IMG/VR virus record: IMGVR_UViG_3300021437_000032
Span: 1 to 44,210 of that record
DNA: 44,210 nt
From: a virus
Strand: one strand, 5' to 3'
The notes under the pieces are model-generated. The model was not told the origin of the DNA and did not search any database. It worked only from the letters and a program-made list of their open reading frames with translations. The number at the start of each line of letters is the position of its first letter. The first letter of the stretch is position 1. A program made the position numbers and the translations under genes. This document shows positions 8,278 to 17,534 of the stretch, piece after piece.

Positions 8278-8652
8278 CTAAACTCCCACGAATCCAAGTT
8301 GATTTGAAATGGATTGTTCATTTGGAACTGAATCAATGTTATTGAAACTTCCAAACTTTGTATTTAAAACATTTGTCACATCGACAGACTTGGCTTTGCC
8401 CGTATTAATAACTTGATTCGTAACTGCCAACTTAACAAGAGATGAGAGTTGTTGCTCAAACCCTGATGTTCTTTTTTTATTTTCAAGAGTGTAAACGAGT
8501 GAACCTTGATTGTCAGACCCATAAAGCCAGTTATCTTTTGGTATTAAAATAGAATAATAAATTGCCTCATGTACTCGATCAGACCCAACGGGTGAGCCGT
8601 TAACAAATACATAGTCTTTTTTTTTAGGATCTAAAGTCAAATTCTGAGCCAT
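8278..8652 (-). CDS. Probable gp46-type baseplate wedge protein
   Basis: 124 residues. It occupies the place of Mu gp46 / gpW-gp25 between the spike gene and the J gene. Sequence features consistent with that family are an N-terminal strand (DYVFVNGSPV), a helix-rich segment (VHEAIYYSILIP, DNWLYGSD) and a C-terminal helix. Proteins of this family join wedge and hub in the baseplate. The similarity is weak by eye, so position carries most of the weight. Confidence 0.55.
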   Translation of the reverse strand: MAQNLTLDPKKKDYVFVNGSPVGSDRVHEAIYYSILIPKDNWLYGSDNQGSLVYTLENKKRTSGFEQQLSSLVKLAVTNQVINTGKAKSVDVTNVLNTKFGSFNNIDSVPNEQSISNQLGFVGV

Positions 8653-8684
8653 GATTTCACCCTATCAACCCTTTTTATAAACGT

Positions 8685-8927
8685 CTATGAAAGAGTACCG
8701 ACCGAAGTCGTAGCACCAACACCAGTCCCGATATTTACGAGAACAGGAATCCCAACAACAACCTCTCCGTTGTCTCTAACATATTGTGCAGCCTTTGCTA
8801 TGCAGGTTGCAAGTTTAAGCCTATAGTTTTCAATCAGAGCAGAGTCTAGTCCAGCCGGAACAGGGCCAAACTCTGAATCAATGATTGCTTTGCACGCCGC
8901 GATAAGTGGAGCATCTACGATTGCCAT
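8685..8927 (-). CDS. Small hypothetical protein in the baseplate operon
   Basis: 80 residues from the ATG at 8927, chosen over the GTG at 8936 because GAGAGAGG lies eight bases ahead of it. It is mostly helical in the first 60 residues (IAACKAIIDSEFGPV, LATCIAKAAQYVRDNGEV), then has a glycine/threonine tail. No family recognised. It lies between the spike gene and the gp46-like gene, so it may be a small baseplate component or assembly factor. Confidence 0.6.
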   Translation of the reverse strand: MAIVDAPLIAACKAIIDSEFGPVPAGLDSALIENYRLKLATCIAKAAQYVRDNGEVVVGIPVLVNIGTGVGATTSVGTLS

Positions 8928-8928
8928 A

Positions 8929-9513
8929 TTAAGCACCTCTCTCTACAAAGTTCTTTTGCCCTAAAATATTAGTTGCAGCCGTTTCGACATACTCTGTTTT
9001 TTGCTGAGTCATATCTGCTTTAATTGTTGGAGAAATAAATACAGGTAACCCCATTGCATCGTATCCTAATGGGTTTGAGTTTATGAAATCATCTAGGAAT
9101 TTTTCAAGGAAAGTTTTTAAAACATCACCAAGAACGACAGGAGCTGCGGCAGCTTTTGAACCCTGATGAATTGTTCCTCCGCTTTTAAAATGAATGAGTT
9201 GCCCATCGGCCCCGTACAATACCGTTTCGCCGTCCTGTATTTGAGGTCTGTTTTGATCATAGTGACCAGTAATCATAATATTTGTTGGGTCGTGATTGAT
9301 TGGAGTCATCACGCAAGGGGTTCCCTTTGTTGCCCGACTATGAAAACCGAAAGGACTTATTGATCTTAAGTTGCTTAAGTTTGCGTCTGTTGCAAATCTC
9401 TGAGCCGAAGTTCTCAGATCAGTTTCGTTTGAAGTCACACTAGCCATCATTATAGTGCAGATTTCTTGCTTTATAAGACTCCGAACATATGTTTTCATTT
9501 CATATTCATTCAC
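8929..9513 (-). CDS. Baseplate assembly / spike protein of the Mu gp45 (gpV) type
   Basis: 194 residues. It contains the OB-fold-like region (FGFHSRATKGTPCVMTPINHDP, written here to show GTP and PINHD) and GETVLYGADGQLIHFKSGGTI, typical of Mu gp45 and gpV spikes. This protein forms the membrane-piercing tip under the hub. The reading frame begins at a GTG overlapping the stop of the hub gene (GTGA); an ATG five codons in is an alternative. Location after the gp44-like hub gene agrees with Mu order. Confidence 0.85.
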   Translation of the reverse strand: MNEYEMKTYVRSLIKQEICTIMMASVTSNETDLRTSAQRFATDANLSNLRSISPFGFHSRATKGTPCVMTPINHDPTNIMITGHYDQNRPQIQDGETVLYGADGQLIHFKSGGTIHQGSKAAAAPVVLGDVLKTFLEKFLDDFINSNPLGYDAMGLPVFISPTIKADMTQQKTEYVETAATNILGQKNFVERGA

Positions 9514-10685
9514 AGGGCACCATTGTTTTTTGTATATTTTGATATTTGTGCCGCCGACGCAACGATAGTTCCAAGTTTACAAAGTTGAAGTCTAGTCATC
9601 ATTCCGTGTTGCATGGTTAACTCGTAAGAGCAGGCGTAAACATACATATCCTCGTTAATATCCTCATCATCAATGAACACGCTATAGATTTGATCAATAT
9701 TGTAGGGTTGCCCCTCAGAGTTCAAGTGTCCTTCAACAGCAATATCAACATTTAGAACCTTTGTATTCTCACGCGCAATCGTTCTTAAGGCGTACTCATT
9801 TCCAATGCTCGTAAAATTTCCAGACTGATCGCCGACTAATAAAAGTTGATTAGCTGCCTCGTGACCAGCACCGTAAGAGAATGTTTCATAAATCGAACGG
9901 CCAACCCGAGCGCCAGAAAGGTCTCTGACTTCCTTCATATTGTTTTGAATCGTATAGCCAGCAGCATCGACAAGATTCAACTCTTGTAACTGAACAATAA
10001 TCTGTCTTACTGATTGGTTGACGTTTCTTTTTACTCGTGCCTCAATGCAGTTATTCATGGATGGAGATGTCGAAGAGATAGTAAGGTTGCCAGATTTTTT
10101 CTGCGAGAAGTCCGGCTTTCCAACCACAGCTCGCCCGTCTGGATGTGACCAAATTAAACAATTCGACATCTCCAAATATCTTTGTAAAGAATTTATTTTT
10201 GTCTCACCTGGATTAGTTTGAAATAAAATATTCTTATTCGGCAAACCCCGATCAATGAACCCAGACGGTATTCTTGTATTTTTTAAAATGGACTCAACAA
10301 AAGACCTCATGTTGGCATCTTTAAGAATGATCACAATGTTCTTATCATCAACGGCCGCGTTATCAACAAGCTGCCCAATCGTATCTCGTCCAGAAATAGA
10401 GTAATCAAGATTTGTTGCGTTTATGTGCGTGTCGGTCTCATCAATAAACCCAGTAGCAAGTTGAACGTCTCTATCCTCTGAGTTTTTAGCAACTAGATAA
10501 ACAGTATCACCACTTCTTATTTGTAGGCGATCTTGCTTGTCAACACCAGGAGCAATGAATCTAAACGCGGCCGCAGGTGTAAATATATTTCTATCAAAAG
10601 TGTATGACGAAAATGTATTTAAAGGCGTTGGATTCTGCCGCCCCTGTTTTATTGCTGGTGAAAAATATAACTGAATAGGCTTCAT
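9510..10685 (-). CDS. Baseplate hub protein of the Mu gp44 / P2 gpD type
   Basis: 391 residues, typical for the family. It has the beta-rich early region (RSGDTVYLVAKN, TGFIDETDTHIN, SGRDTIGQLVDNA) and the later motif region of gpD-like hubs (INSLQRYLEMSNCLIWSHPDG). These proteins form the trimeric hub at the tail tip. It overlaps its upstream neighbour by four bases (ATGA), as expected for coupled translation, and is followed by the spike gene. Confidence 0.9.
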   Translation of the reverse strand: MKPIQLYFSPAIKQGRQNPTPLNTFSSYTFDRNIFTPAAAFRFIAPGVDKQDRLQIRSGDTVYLVAKNSEDRDVQLATGFIDETDTHINATNLDYSISGRDTIGQLVDNAAVDDKNIVIILKDANMRSFVESILKNTRIPSGFIDRGLPNKNILFQTNPGETKINSLQRYLEMSNCLIWSHPDGRAVVGKPDFSQKKSGNLTISSTSPSMNNCIEARVKRNVNQSVRQIIVQLQELNLVDAAGYTIQNNMKEVRDLSGARVGRSIYETFSYGAGHEAANQLLLVGDQSGNFTSIGNEYALRTIARENTKVLNVDIAVEGHLNSEGQPYNIDQIYSVFIDDEDINEDMYVYACSYELTMQHGMMTRLQLCKLGTIVASAAQISKYTKNNGAL

Positions 10686-11923
10686 GCGGCTGGCACCGTC
10701 AACACAGTTCCAGCCTCAATGTAATTGATTGAGGACAAATAAGGGTTCAAACTCTCAATTTCATTTTGTCTTTTGTAAGAAATATTATTTTTCTGAGCAA
10801 CCATTCTTAAGCTCATCGTCGTTGGCACAACGTAGAGTTTTATTTTACTGCTCTGAATGCTTATGGCAGCTTCGATCATCTCTTGAATTGAAATAGCAAT
10901 GGCCCTGTAGTTTAAATTTATTTGATATCCAAAGTTTCCAAATACGGAAGTTATCTCAGCGATGGCAGATTTTATTTCTGCTCTTGCAGCATTGCTTGAA
11001 TAAATAGCCTGCTGAGATGTTATTTTGTTTGATGAAATAAATGTTGCTGTCTGTGCATTTATAGAAGCTTGCGTTTTAGTATCGAATCCAACTTGAAAAA
11101 TAGGTGGCAATGTAGACTGAACCGTTCCACCAACAGATACCGTGCCACTATTTATTTTAGAAAGTGACCCCGAACTATTCAAAGAAGTTTGAGCAAGGAT
11201 TTGCTGTGTGTTTGAGTTTGACGAGTATGTAGCTGAAACCTGACCTATGAGCCTAGTTACACTTCCACTGATTGAATCTAGTTTTAATTTTAGACCATCA
11301 ATAACAGATTGTGGTTTTAACAGCGTTGTTGAAATATCATCAATGCTTGCAGATATTGACGCCTGATTATCAACTAGATCTTGAATCATATTTCTAATTT
11401 TAGCGTCAGGCGTAGTCTGAGTTAAGGAAAACAAGTTTATAGATTTTGTGTTGTCCTCTTCAAACGTGATTTTAATTGTGACAGCACTCCACTCGTCATG
11501 ACGGTGAACGAACTCCCAATCTGTAGGTCGAACATCAAATGCGCCTTGAATTGGGTGAACTATCGTTCCAATCTCATTGCTGTCGCAAACGATTTCAATG
11601 AACTGTTTAAATAGGTTCTGATAATCAAGACCAAAAAACTTAATATTAAAAGTAAACTTCTGACCTTTTTTACCTAGATCTTTTAATTTCTGACCGTCCT
11701 GATATGGATATTCGTATTTCGCAATACGGCGGCCACCTGAATCAGACAATTGATCCATTGCAGTTTTTGAGTTTGGGTTTGGATCTTTTACTTCATAAAA
11801 AAACACTACACCCGAAGGATATGATTTTGTTTTATAAACACCTGTAGCTAAATTCCATTGTTTAGCCGCATTGCTACCGAATGGGTTTAAGCTTTCAACG
11901 CCAATGTCTTTTAATATTCCCAT
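10682..11923 (-). CDS. Mu gpN-like tail protein (DNA circulation N-terminal domain) with C-terminal LysM
   Basis: 413 residues. The N-terminal 150 residues match the DNA-circulation domain of Mu gpN (YPSGVVFFYEVKD, GGRRIAKYEYPYQDG, FNIKFFGLDY, VHPIQGAFDV, WSAVTIKITFEEDN). The middle is low complexity and coiled. The last 48 residues form a LysM-like domain (TMSLRMVAQKN, EIESLNPYL, AGTVLTVPA) that may grip the tail tip or peptidoglycan. In Mu, N sits between the tape measure and hub genes, as here. It probably helps initiate tail assembly at the baseplate. Confidence 0.88.
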   Translation of the reverse strand: MGILKDIGVESLNPFGSNAAKQWNLATGVYKTKSYPSGVVFFYEVKDPNPNSKTAMDQLSDSGGRRIAKYEYPYQDGQKLKDLGKKGQKFTFNIKFFGLDYQNLFKQFIEIVCDSNEIGTIVHPIQGAFDVRPTDWEFVHRHDEWSAVTIKITFEEDNTKSINLFSLTQTTPDAKIRNMIQDLVDNQASISASIDDISTTLLKPQSVIDGLKLKLDSISGSVTRLIGQVSATYSSNSNTQQILAQTSLNSSGSLSKINSGTVSVGGTVQSTLPPIFQVGFDTKTQASINAQTATFISSNKITSQQAIYSSNAARAEIKSAIAEITSVFGNFGYQINLNYRAIAISIQEMIEAAISIQSSKIKLYVVPTTMSLRMVAQKNNISYKRQNEIESLNPYLSSINYIEAGTVLTVPAA

Positions 11924-13731
11924 TACTGCCGCCCTTTGATATCAGATGGATTTAGATATTGAGGTTTGTTTCCAAGCCTCTCAGCCTTAAGTGCCTTCAA
12001 TGTACCATTTTCAACAGCAGCAGCATATTCATCCATTGATATTTTTCCAGAATCAGTATTGTTATTTTTTAAAAATGCTCCATAAGCGCCTTTTTTTCCA
12101 GACGCCTCGCCCTTATCTGTTGCTTCCATATTGTCAAAATATCTCAAAGCGTCTCCAATTTTATCACCAATGGATTGTGCAAAATCTGTTTCGCCTAAAC
12201 TTTTACCAATATAGGATCCAAGTCCAACCGCAGCCGCTACGCCAATAGCGCTTCCTACTGTAGAAAATAATGCTGTCATTCCAAGTGACTCAACAGAACC
12301 CATGCCACCGCTGGACATATTAGTAACAAAAACCTTTTGTACTCCTGCAGCCTCAGCAGCAGCTCCTCCGACAACACTAGAAACAGCTCCTCCGACTCCA
12401 GGAATTTTTCCAAGAAGATTATTCATAGCACCGCCAGCGAGCAACGCTACAGCAGCAGTGGCAGCAAACCCAGCAGCAACCTCAGTCTTGTTTTCATTTA
12501 GATCAGTCCCGGATTTAGAAAGATCTACACCAGCGCCTTTAAAATCACCATTCATAGCTTTATATGCCGCACTCGTTAAATCACCGCCAACATTTGCAGC
12601 TGTTGATTTTAGAGTTGCCTTAAATTTATCATACTTTGCGGCCCAGTTATCAGTTGCGACTTCAAATTGTTTTGCTGTTTCATTTGTTCCGTTTACGACG
12701 CTATCGAAGCTAGAAATACTTTCCTTAAACCCATCAACCATTCTAGCAAGGTCAGCTTGATCTGCACCAAGAGCACCGCCCATTATTTGTTGCGAGTATG
12801 CTCCGAACCTCTTTGTATCAACCTTGCCAAGAGCATTTTGATTAAACTTTCCATCTACAAAAACATTTTGCCCTAAAATACTATTTACTTTTGATTTCAT
12901 TCCTGGGTCTGTCGATAATAGAGATTTTAAAACCTCTGTACCCTGCTCTCCTGATTTAGACGCAACGGCGGCAAGTCCACCCATTTTTCTAGTATCCAAA
13001 CCAAGATCTTTCATCTGTTCTTTTGTTAAGCCTTTTGTTAAGTTCTGAATTGCAGAAGAAGCCTCTCCTGCCGTTTTAAACCCAGAGTTTACTCTCGATC
13101 CTTGTATTGCATCAATCGTAGATTTAAATGAATCCGCCGTAACCTTAATTCCCTGATGTTTTAAGATTTCTATTGCTGAATCAGAAAGTGATCCAACATC
13201 CTCACCCGTTGATGCCTTAACCTTTCCTAATATCTCTGCTATATTAGAAAGTTGATTTGTATCCGCAATTCCACCACGAGATGCTGCTGATTCAACGCCT
13301 GGAAGTATGTCTTCGGTCTTTTGACCAGTGAGTGCGATTTTACTATTAACAGCTCTTTTAAAATCATTTAGCTTGTCAGCACTTAAGCCAAGTCTTGTAT
13401 TTAATTTTGAAAATGCGCGTTCCATTTCAAGAACTTGTTTTGCACCCTCTTGCATATCTTTTGCAAACTTTGCACCCTCTAGAACTGCCGAAGTATCAAA
13501 GGCCGTCTTTAAGTCTTCTTTGACTCTTTGACCTAGGTTACTAAAAAATTTCTGTATTTTATTTGTGCCAGTCTCGGACTTGTGCTCAAGCTTATCAATT
13601 GAATCAACGGCCTTTTTTCCAAGGGCTTTATCAATGTCCTCGGCTAACTTCTTAACAGAAGACGTGAGCTCACCTAAAGAGGCTAGAACTTTGTCTGGGT
13701 TTAAATCTAATTCAAGTTGTGTATCAGACAC
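11923..13731 (-). CDS. Tape measure protein
   Basis: 602 residues, short for a tape measure and so suggesting a short tail. The N-terminal half is helical and heptad-rich, ending at about residue 400. Two glycine/alanine-rich hydrophobic segments follow (about 415-465 and 485-515, for example LLAGGAMNNLLG and GVAAAVGLGSYIG), as in tape measures that enter the host membrane. The start is a GTG at 13731, behind AAAGGAG eight bases upstream that lies in the end of the frameshifted chaperone. It lies right after the tail chaperone pair, the conserved position. Confidence 0.88.
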   Translation of the reverse strand: MSDTQLELDLNPDKVLASLGELTSSVKKLAEDIDKALGKKAVDSIDKLEHKSETGTNKIQKFFSNLGQRVKEDLKTAFDTSAVLEGAKFAKDMQEGAKQVLEMERAFSKLNTRLGLSADKLNDFKRAVNSKIALTGQKTEDILPGVESAASRGGIADTNQLSNIAEILGKVKASTGEDVGSLSDSAIEILKHQGIKVTADSFKSTIDAIQGSRVNSGFKTAGEASSAIQNLTKGLTKEQMKDLGLDTRKMGGLAAVASKSGEQGTEVLKSLLSTDPGMKSKVNSILGQNVFVDGKFNQNALGKVDTKRFGAYSQQIMGGALGADQADLARMVDGFKESISSFDSVVNGTNETAKQFEVATDNWAAKYDKFKATLKSTAANVGGDLTSAAYKAMNGDFKGAGVDLSKSGTDLNENKTEVAAGFAATAAVALLAGGAMNNLLGKIPGVGGAVSSVVGGAAAEAAGVQKVFVTNMSSGGMGSVESLGMTALFSTVGSAIGVAAAVGLGSYIGKSLGETDFAQSIGDKIGDALRYFDNMEATDKGEASGKKGAYGAFLKNNNTDSGKISMDEYAAAVENGTLKALKAERLGNKPQYLNPSDIKGRQ

Positions 13732-13734
13732 GCG

Positions 13735-14333
13735 CTATTCTCCTTTGCGAGCCTGTTCTCTGGCTATTTCGTTTTCAGCAACCCTTAAGACTGTCCACCA
13801 GACAAACTGTCCGTGTGTAAGGTTTGAGTCTCCAGTCTCTCGATTAGATCCTGATAGGCTGTAAATATCGCCCGAAGTTGATGCAAAGAACAGTCTTTCG
13901 ATGACACACTCTTTTTTTTTACAGCGTCAACCAACGCTCTAAACTGTTCAGGCTTGATTCGCTCAAGCATTGGATTTATGTCATCTTGAATTTTTGTGTA
14001 CTCAGAATATAAAAAGTTAATCTCATCGACCGACATAATGCTGAGAAGTTTATCAGAGAGAATTGGCCCACCGTGAACGGTTGAAGCCATTTTCAGAACT
14101 GTCTTCTCGATAAAAATATTTTTCTCAGCATCGTCACCACCCATGATTGAAGCGTGCTTGATAGCCTCGCGTCGTATCTGTGTGAGTTCATCAATTGATA
14201 AAATACGAACTGGAATCGTGAGGTCTCTCATTTTAATTAAGAAGTCCTCTTTAATTCCGGCTCTCATTTTACGAAGTAAGTCTTCCGCGCTGACGATGTT
14301 AGGAGGCGTGGCCTCCATCCTATTCATCGACAT
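13735..14333 (-). CDS. Tail assembly chaperone, long form made by -1 frameshift
   Basis: The chaperone zero frame is open through the slippery AAG at 13911-13913. In the -1 frame there is no stop from that point to TAG at 13735-13737. The fused product would be 141 + 58 = 199 residues. The added part ends FVWWTVLRVAENEIAREQ and ARKGE, the aromatic-then-charged-helix form seen in GT and P2 E-prime extensions. Long-form chaperones bind the tape measure during tail assembly. This is a join, not a simple ORF. The frame arithmetic was checked by hand; use of the shift in vivo is inferred. Confidence 0.8.
13785..14333 (-). CDS. Tail assembly chaperone, short form
   Basis: 182 residues, helical and charged, matching the position and size of the gene upstream of the tape measure in Mu and P2 (gp41 or E/G type). 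The N-terminus has AEDLLRKMRAGIKEDF and VRILSIDELTQI; the second half has FRALVDAVKKKS, in which the lysine run encodes the slippery site. In this class the short form is made in excess over the frameshifted form. No family score is available, so the assignment rests on synteny, size and the frameshift architecture. Confidence 0.8.
   Translation of the reverse strand: MSMNRMEATPPNIVSAEDLLRKMRAGIKEDFLIKMRDLTIPVRILSIDELTQIRREAIKHASIMGGDDAEKNIFIEKTVLKMASTVHGGPILSDKLLSIMSVDEINFLYSEYTKIQDDINPMLERIKPEQFRALVDAVKKKSVSSKDCSLHQLRAIFTAYQDLIERLETQTLHTDSLSGGQS
13911..13917 (-). promoter_or_regulatory. Slippery heptamer A AAA AAG for -1 frameshifting
   Basis: The minus strand reads nine adenines then G. 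In the chaperone frame the codons are AAA AAA AAG, giving the canonical bacterial -1 slippery heptamer A AAA AAG. The -1 frame then stays open for 58 codons. I see no obvious pseudoknot, and stimulatory structure was not computed. Confidence 0.8.
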
Positions 14334-14337
14334 AAGA

Positions 14338-14766
14338 CTAACTCAAACCTGGAAGTGCTGTTGGAAACAACGCCGAGTTACCGACCTGATCTAAACAATC
14401 CATTGCCAACATATTAAATGATTTCTTGCCCTCAGAACCAACACCCGAAGACGATTGCTCTGTATCAACAAAGTCTAACCCAACGCAAGTGTATCGGTCA
14501 GCTCCGTGCTCAAACGTGAGCGCAGCATTGCCTTTCTCGAAATCAATGTTCTCAATCTTTGGGGTTCCTAATTTGTTTTGAACCGCAACAGAGAACGATA
14601 CATTGATATCTCGATTGCCCTTTACAGTTCCCTTGTTTCGACGGTTTCGAGTCATCGTTGGAACGTATTTTGTTCCATCGCCTTGCTTAACTGTAATTGA
14701 TTCAACATCGAGAACCTCGATGCCATTGATAGAAATAAAACCACGATCACTAAATAAAACACCCAT
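14338..14766 (-). CDS. Tail tube protein
   Basis: 142 residues, beta-rich and with a size normal for the tail tube of Mu/P2-like phages. Typical features are the first strand (SDRGFISINGIEVLDVESI) and the charged hairpin (TMTRNRRNKGTVKGNRD). It lies just after the sheath gene and before the chaperone pair, the standard order. The ATG is preceded by AGAGGAG. It forms the inner rigid tube through which DNA passes. Confidence 0.85.
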   Translation of the reverse strand: MGVLFSDRGFISINGIEVLDVESITVKQGDGTKYVPTMTRNRRNKGTVKGNRDINVSFSVAVQNKLGTPKIENIDFEKGNAALTFEHGADRYTCVGLDFVDTEQSSSGVGSEGKKSFNMLAMDCLDQVGNSALFPTALPGLS

Positions 14767-14781
14767 AAATTACTCCTCTTT

Positions 14782-16197
14782 TTAAACTGTGAAGTTTGTT
14801 GCGTCTGAGATTGCCTGAATATTTCCAGCGATAACATATAAACCAGGGATCACATCGACAGGGATCTTAAAGTCAAATCGACCTCGAGATGTTGTGCTGA
14901 TTGAAACCTGAAATGATTTTGCTAATAATTTAACATTTTGAAACGCGCCAAGTTCCTCAAACAACTGAGCCTCTCTTAAGACCTCGTCTTTTAACTTAGC
15001 CGCAACTTGAACAGAGGCTTTCGTTCCACCCGGATTATTATTAAATGGTGGAAGTTGTGTGATCTGATAACAAACCTCTCTAAAATCATTCAAAGCAACT
15101 AATTGTTGCCAATCAAAATAATCGTTAACCGCAGTTACACCGTCAGGCAATAATACATAAGTCGTTCGAGTTCTAATGAACCCAACAATGTTACCCGGCT
15201 GAACAGTCAACGGAGAAAGTCCACCGATCAAAGCTTGCTCAGATGCACCTTGAGGATCTATCAGAATCCACTCACTGCGTTTCTTTGGAGGAATCAACCC
15301 ACCAATAGCAACACCCTGTAATGGATTATATGGAAACGCTGACGCCATTTGTGCTGCCGCATGAGCTGCCGCTACAATCTCAACATCGTTTGAAACATGA
15401 TTCTGAATTGTTAAAGCACTCCCAGCAAACGTTCCAGTATTTGGAAGACTGACCTGTACTTTGTCAGACATTACTTTAATTACTTTCGCACCAACAGCAA
15501 TGCCCAAACCAGAGATTGAAGCCCCTTCATAAATTCCAACAGTGCTTGCGATTGCAAAAACAATATCTTGTCCTGCTGTTGTATCTCCAAGCTCACCAAC
15601 AACAGCGGCTGAATTTGTATCTTGCAAGTAAGCAACCTGAGCATAACGAGAGTTGATATTATAAAGAAGTGCAGCAGATAAAACATCTAAAGAGCCAACC
15701 GTAAAGAATGAACCAAACTGCCCATTCAAATCACGGTCTGGACCAGAGATTAGAGCACAAAGATTTTTTAATTTCAAATTTGCAGCCGCATTTGAGGCTG
15801 GGTAACAAGACACGAACATATCAGAACGTAATGTTTTAGCCGTAATGATTGCCTCATCAGCAGGACCAAAATCAGTCACCGCAAAAGGTAAGCAAATAAT
15901 TCTAAACGCTGGAAAATTTGAACGACCAACAAAAGCATTTGCCGCAACAAACGCATAGGCCATTTTACCAGCCTGTGATCCAGCACCAAACTCTAAATCA
16001 ACTTCGGCTTGAGCCTTCACGGGGTCGCCAACATTCACAACCATATATGCTTCATAATCTAAACCAGCTCCACCAACCAATGCTCTATGAGCGAAGAGTG
16101 TTGTGATCTTACGACCTTGAGCTACTGGTTGTGCGCCGAATGTAATTTCAATCGGTGCACTCGGTGTTAGTCTGTCAGAGATACTTGTTAAAGCCAT
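14782..16197 (-). CDS. Tail sheath protein
   Basis: 471 residues, about the usual length for Mu gpL-type sheaths. Family marks are the N-terminal LTPSAPIEITFGAQPVAQGRK-like handshake strand, GAGSQAGKMAYAF, and the late RTRTTYVLLPDG and LNDFREVCYQI region. It is the contractile outer layer of the tail. The ATG has a very strong ribosome binding site (AGGAGGAA), as expected for a high-copy structural protein. Confidence 0.9.
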   Translation of the reverse strand: MALTSISDRLTPSAPIEITFGAQPVAQGRKITTLFAHRALVGGAGLDYEAYMVVNVGDPVKAQAEVDLEFGAGSQAGKMAYAFVAANAFVGRSNFPAFRIICLPFAVTDFGPADEAIITAKTLRSDMFVSCYPASNAAANLKLKNLCALISGPDRDLNGQFGSFFTVGSLDVLSAALLYNINSRYAQVAYLQDTNSAAVVGELGDTTAGQDIVFAIASTVGIYEGASISGLGIAVGAKVIKVMSDKVQVSLPNTGTFAGSALTIQNHVSNDVEIVAAAHAAAQMASAFPYNPLQGVAIGGLIPPKKRSEWILIDPQGASEQALIGGLSPLTVQPGNIVGFIRTRTTYVLLPDGVTAVNDYFDWQQLVALNDFREVCYQITQLPPFNNNPGGTKASVQVAAKLKDEVLREAQLFEELGAFQNVKLLAKSFQVSISTTSRGRFDFKIPVDVIPGLYVIAGNIQAISDATNFTV

Positions 16198-16206
16198 TGA
16201 TTCCTC

Positions 16207-16923
16207 CTAGGGATTATTTAATAAAATTCTACTTTCAATTTCAACCCACACCGGAGTTGCGTCGGTATTATCTACACCTTGAAACAAAAAGTCTGTCATT
16301 GCAAGCGGATCTAGTGTCTGAGCAAATGGAATTTCTTTTGTTCTTCCCATGTACTCAAGTGCCCGGTACCAAGCTCGCAAATCTATTCTGTAGGGCACTT
16401 CTAATATAGTGACAGGAACCATCTCGGAGTCAATAACACCCTCGACGTTTGGCGACCATGAAGCAGACTTTCCAATTTCATTTAAACCAAAAACCTTTGC
16501 CGGCCTCTGAATAAAATAAAGCTCATCAAGCATATCCGTTGCGTAAATGCTTGTGAAAAAAGCCAACAACGCCCCACGAAATGCCACAGGTATTCTAGTC
16601 AAATCACTTCGACGAAAACTCGCTGGCCAATAAACCTGAATTGAAATGTTACCTGTTAAATAAGCATTGTCAGATTGTTTTGACTCCACCTGAGACTCAA
16701 AAACATTTATAGCCGGGAGTTGGCGCATAGACCAATCCATGCGGTTGTAATCTGCCCAGCGTTGTTGATCTGAATTTTTTAGACCAGTATCATCTGATTT
16801 GTAAGGTCCGAATAAATCGGTAAACCCTTTAATCTTTGACATCTGCATCATGAGCTTTGGAACTAAGTCCTCGCCCACAGTCGATAAAAATAATTGATCA
16901 ATAGTTTTCTTATTAATCTGCAT
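16207..16923 (-). CDS. Neck or tail terminator protein (Mu gp37-like position)
   Basis: 238 residues. No motif is decisive. The sequence has a helical start (TIDQLFLSTVGEDLVPKLMM) and a mixed beta core (TGNISIQVYWPAS, RIPVAFRGALLAFF). It lies between the S-type completion gene and the sheath gene, the place of the tail terminator in Mu-like phages, so it probably caps the tail at the neck. It overlaps the preceding gene by one base. Assignment by synteny. Confidence 0.55.
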   Translation of the reverse strand: MQINKKTIDQLFLSTVGEDLVPKLMMQMSKIKGFTDLFGPYKSDDTGLKNSDQQRWADYNRMDWSMRQLPAINVFESQVESKQSDNAYLTGNISIQVYWPASFRRSDLTRIPVAFRGALLAFFTSIYATDMLDELYFIQRPAKVFGLNEIGKSASWSPNVEGVIDSEMVPVTILEVPYRIDLRAWYRALEYMGRTKEIPFAQTLDPLAMTDFLFQGVDNTDATPVWVEIESRILLNNP

Positions 16924-17534
16924 TATCTAAACCCACCATTAATTGCTTTTTTTAAGAGCGATGTGACTTTGCTCGCAAGGTACTCGTTAATTTGAGCCAT
17001 GTACTCTTCTCGAACTTTTAAAAATGGTCGAGCAGGTATATTTCTTTTTGGATTCCCATTCTGATGAGTGCCTGCGTAAACAAGATCAGTTCCCCAGATT
17101 AAATTTGTTCCCTCTACTTTATAAACATTCGTAGCAACATGAGCAGTCTTTGATTTCTTGTCGTAAGACATTCCACTGAAATTAGGAACCGTGACAGATT
17201 TTTTAAGCAGTCCAGTTTTCTGTAAGATCATTCTGTTCGGAGCTTCTCCACGCTTGTTTAGATTCTTTTCAAGACGAACGAGTTGCTTATTTGTAAGCTC
17301 TGATAATTTCTTGCGTAGCTTTTTTGAAACACTCGAACGAATTGTCTGCGCTTTCAGAGGTGCCCACCCCGGACCCTGTTTATTAAAGTTGTCTGCGATC
17401 GCTTGAATAACAAGAGCAATCAAACCCTTACTGCGCAGAACATTTTGATACTCAGATTTAAACTCAGTTGATGAGCTTATTCTTTTTGCTAATTCTTTTA
17501 ATTTATCAATTTTAACAGTAAAAGAGGCAGACAC
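16923..17534 (-). CDS. Tail completion / virion morphogenesis protein (Phage_tail_S type)
   Basis: 203 residues. It contains the characteristic run of the Mu gpG / P2 gpS family: FNKQGPGWAPL, ILQKTGLLKKSV, GTDLVYAGTHQNG and IPARPFLKV. These proteins finish the tail or neck so that head and tail can join. It starts with a GTG behind GGGGGT, overlapping the previous stop. Placement between the DUF1320-type connector and the terminator matches Mu. Confidence 0.88.
   Translation of the reverse strand: MSASFTVKIDKLKELAKRISSSTEFKSEYQNVLRSKGLIALVIQAIADNFNKQGPGWAPLKAQTIRSSVSKKLRKKLSELTNKQLVRLEKNLNKRGEAPNRMILQKTGLLKKSVTVPNFSGMSYDKKSKTAHVATNVYKVEGTNLIWGTDLVYAGTHQNGNPKRNIPARPFLKVREEYMAQINEYLASKVTSLLKKAINGGFR

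Noticed and set aside
12302-12760. Long open frames on the plus strand, including this one and those at 25978-26412, 35853-36257 and 41244-41705
   Set aside because: All lie antisense to a well-supported minus-strand gene, have low-complexity or repeat-mirrored proteins and no ribosome binding site pattern. They are shadows.
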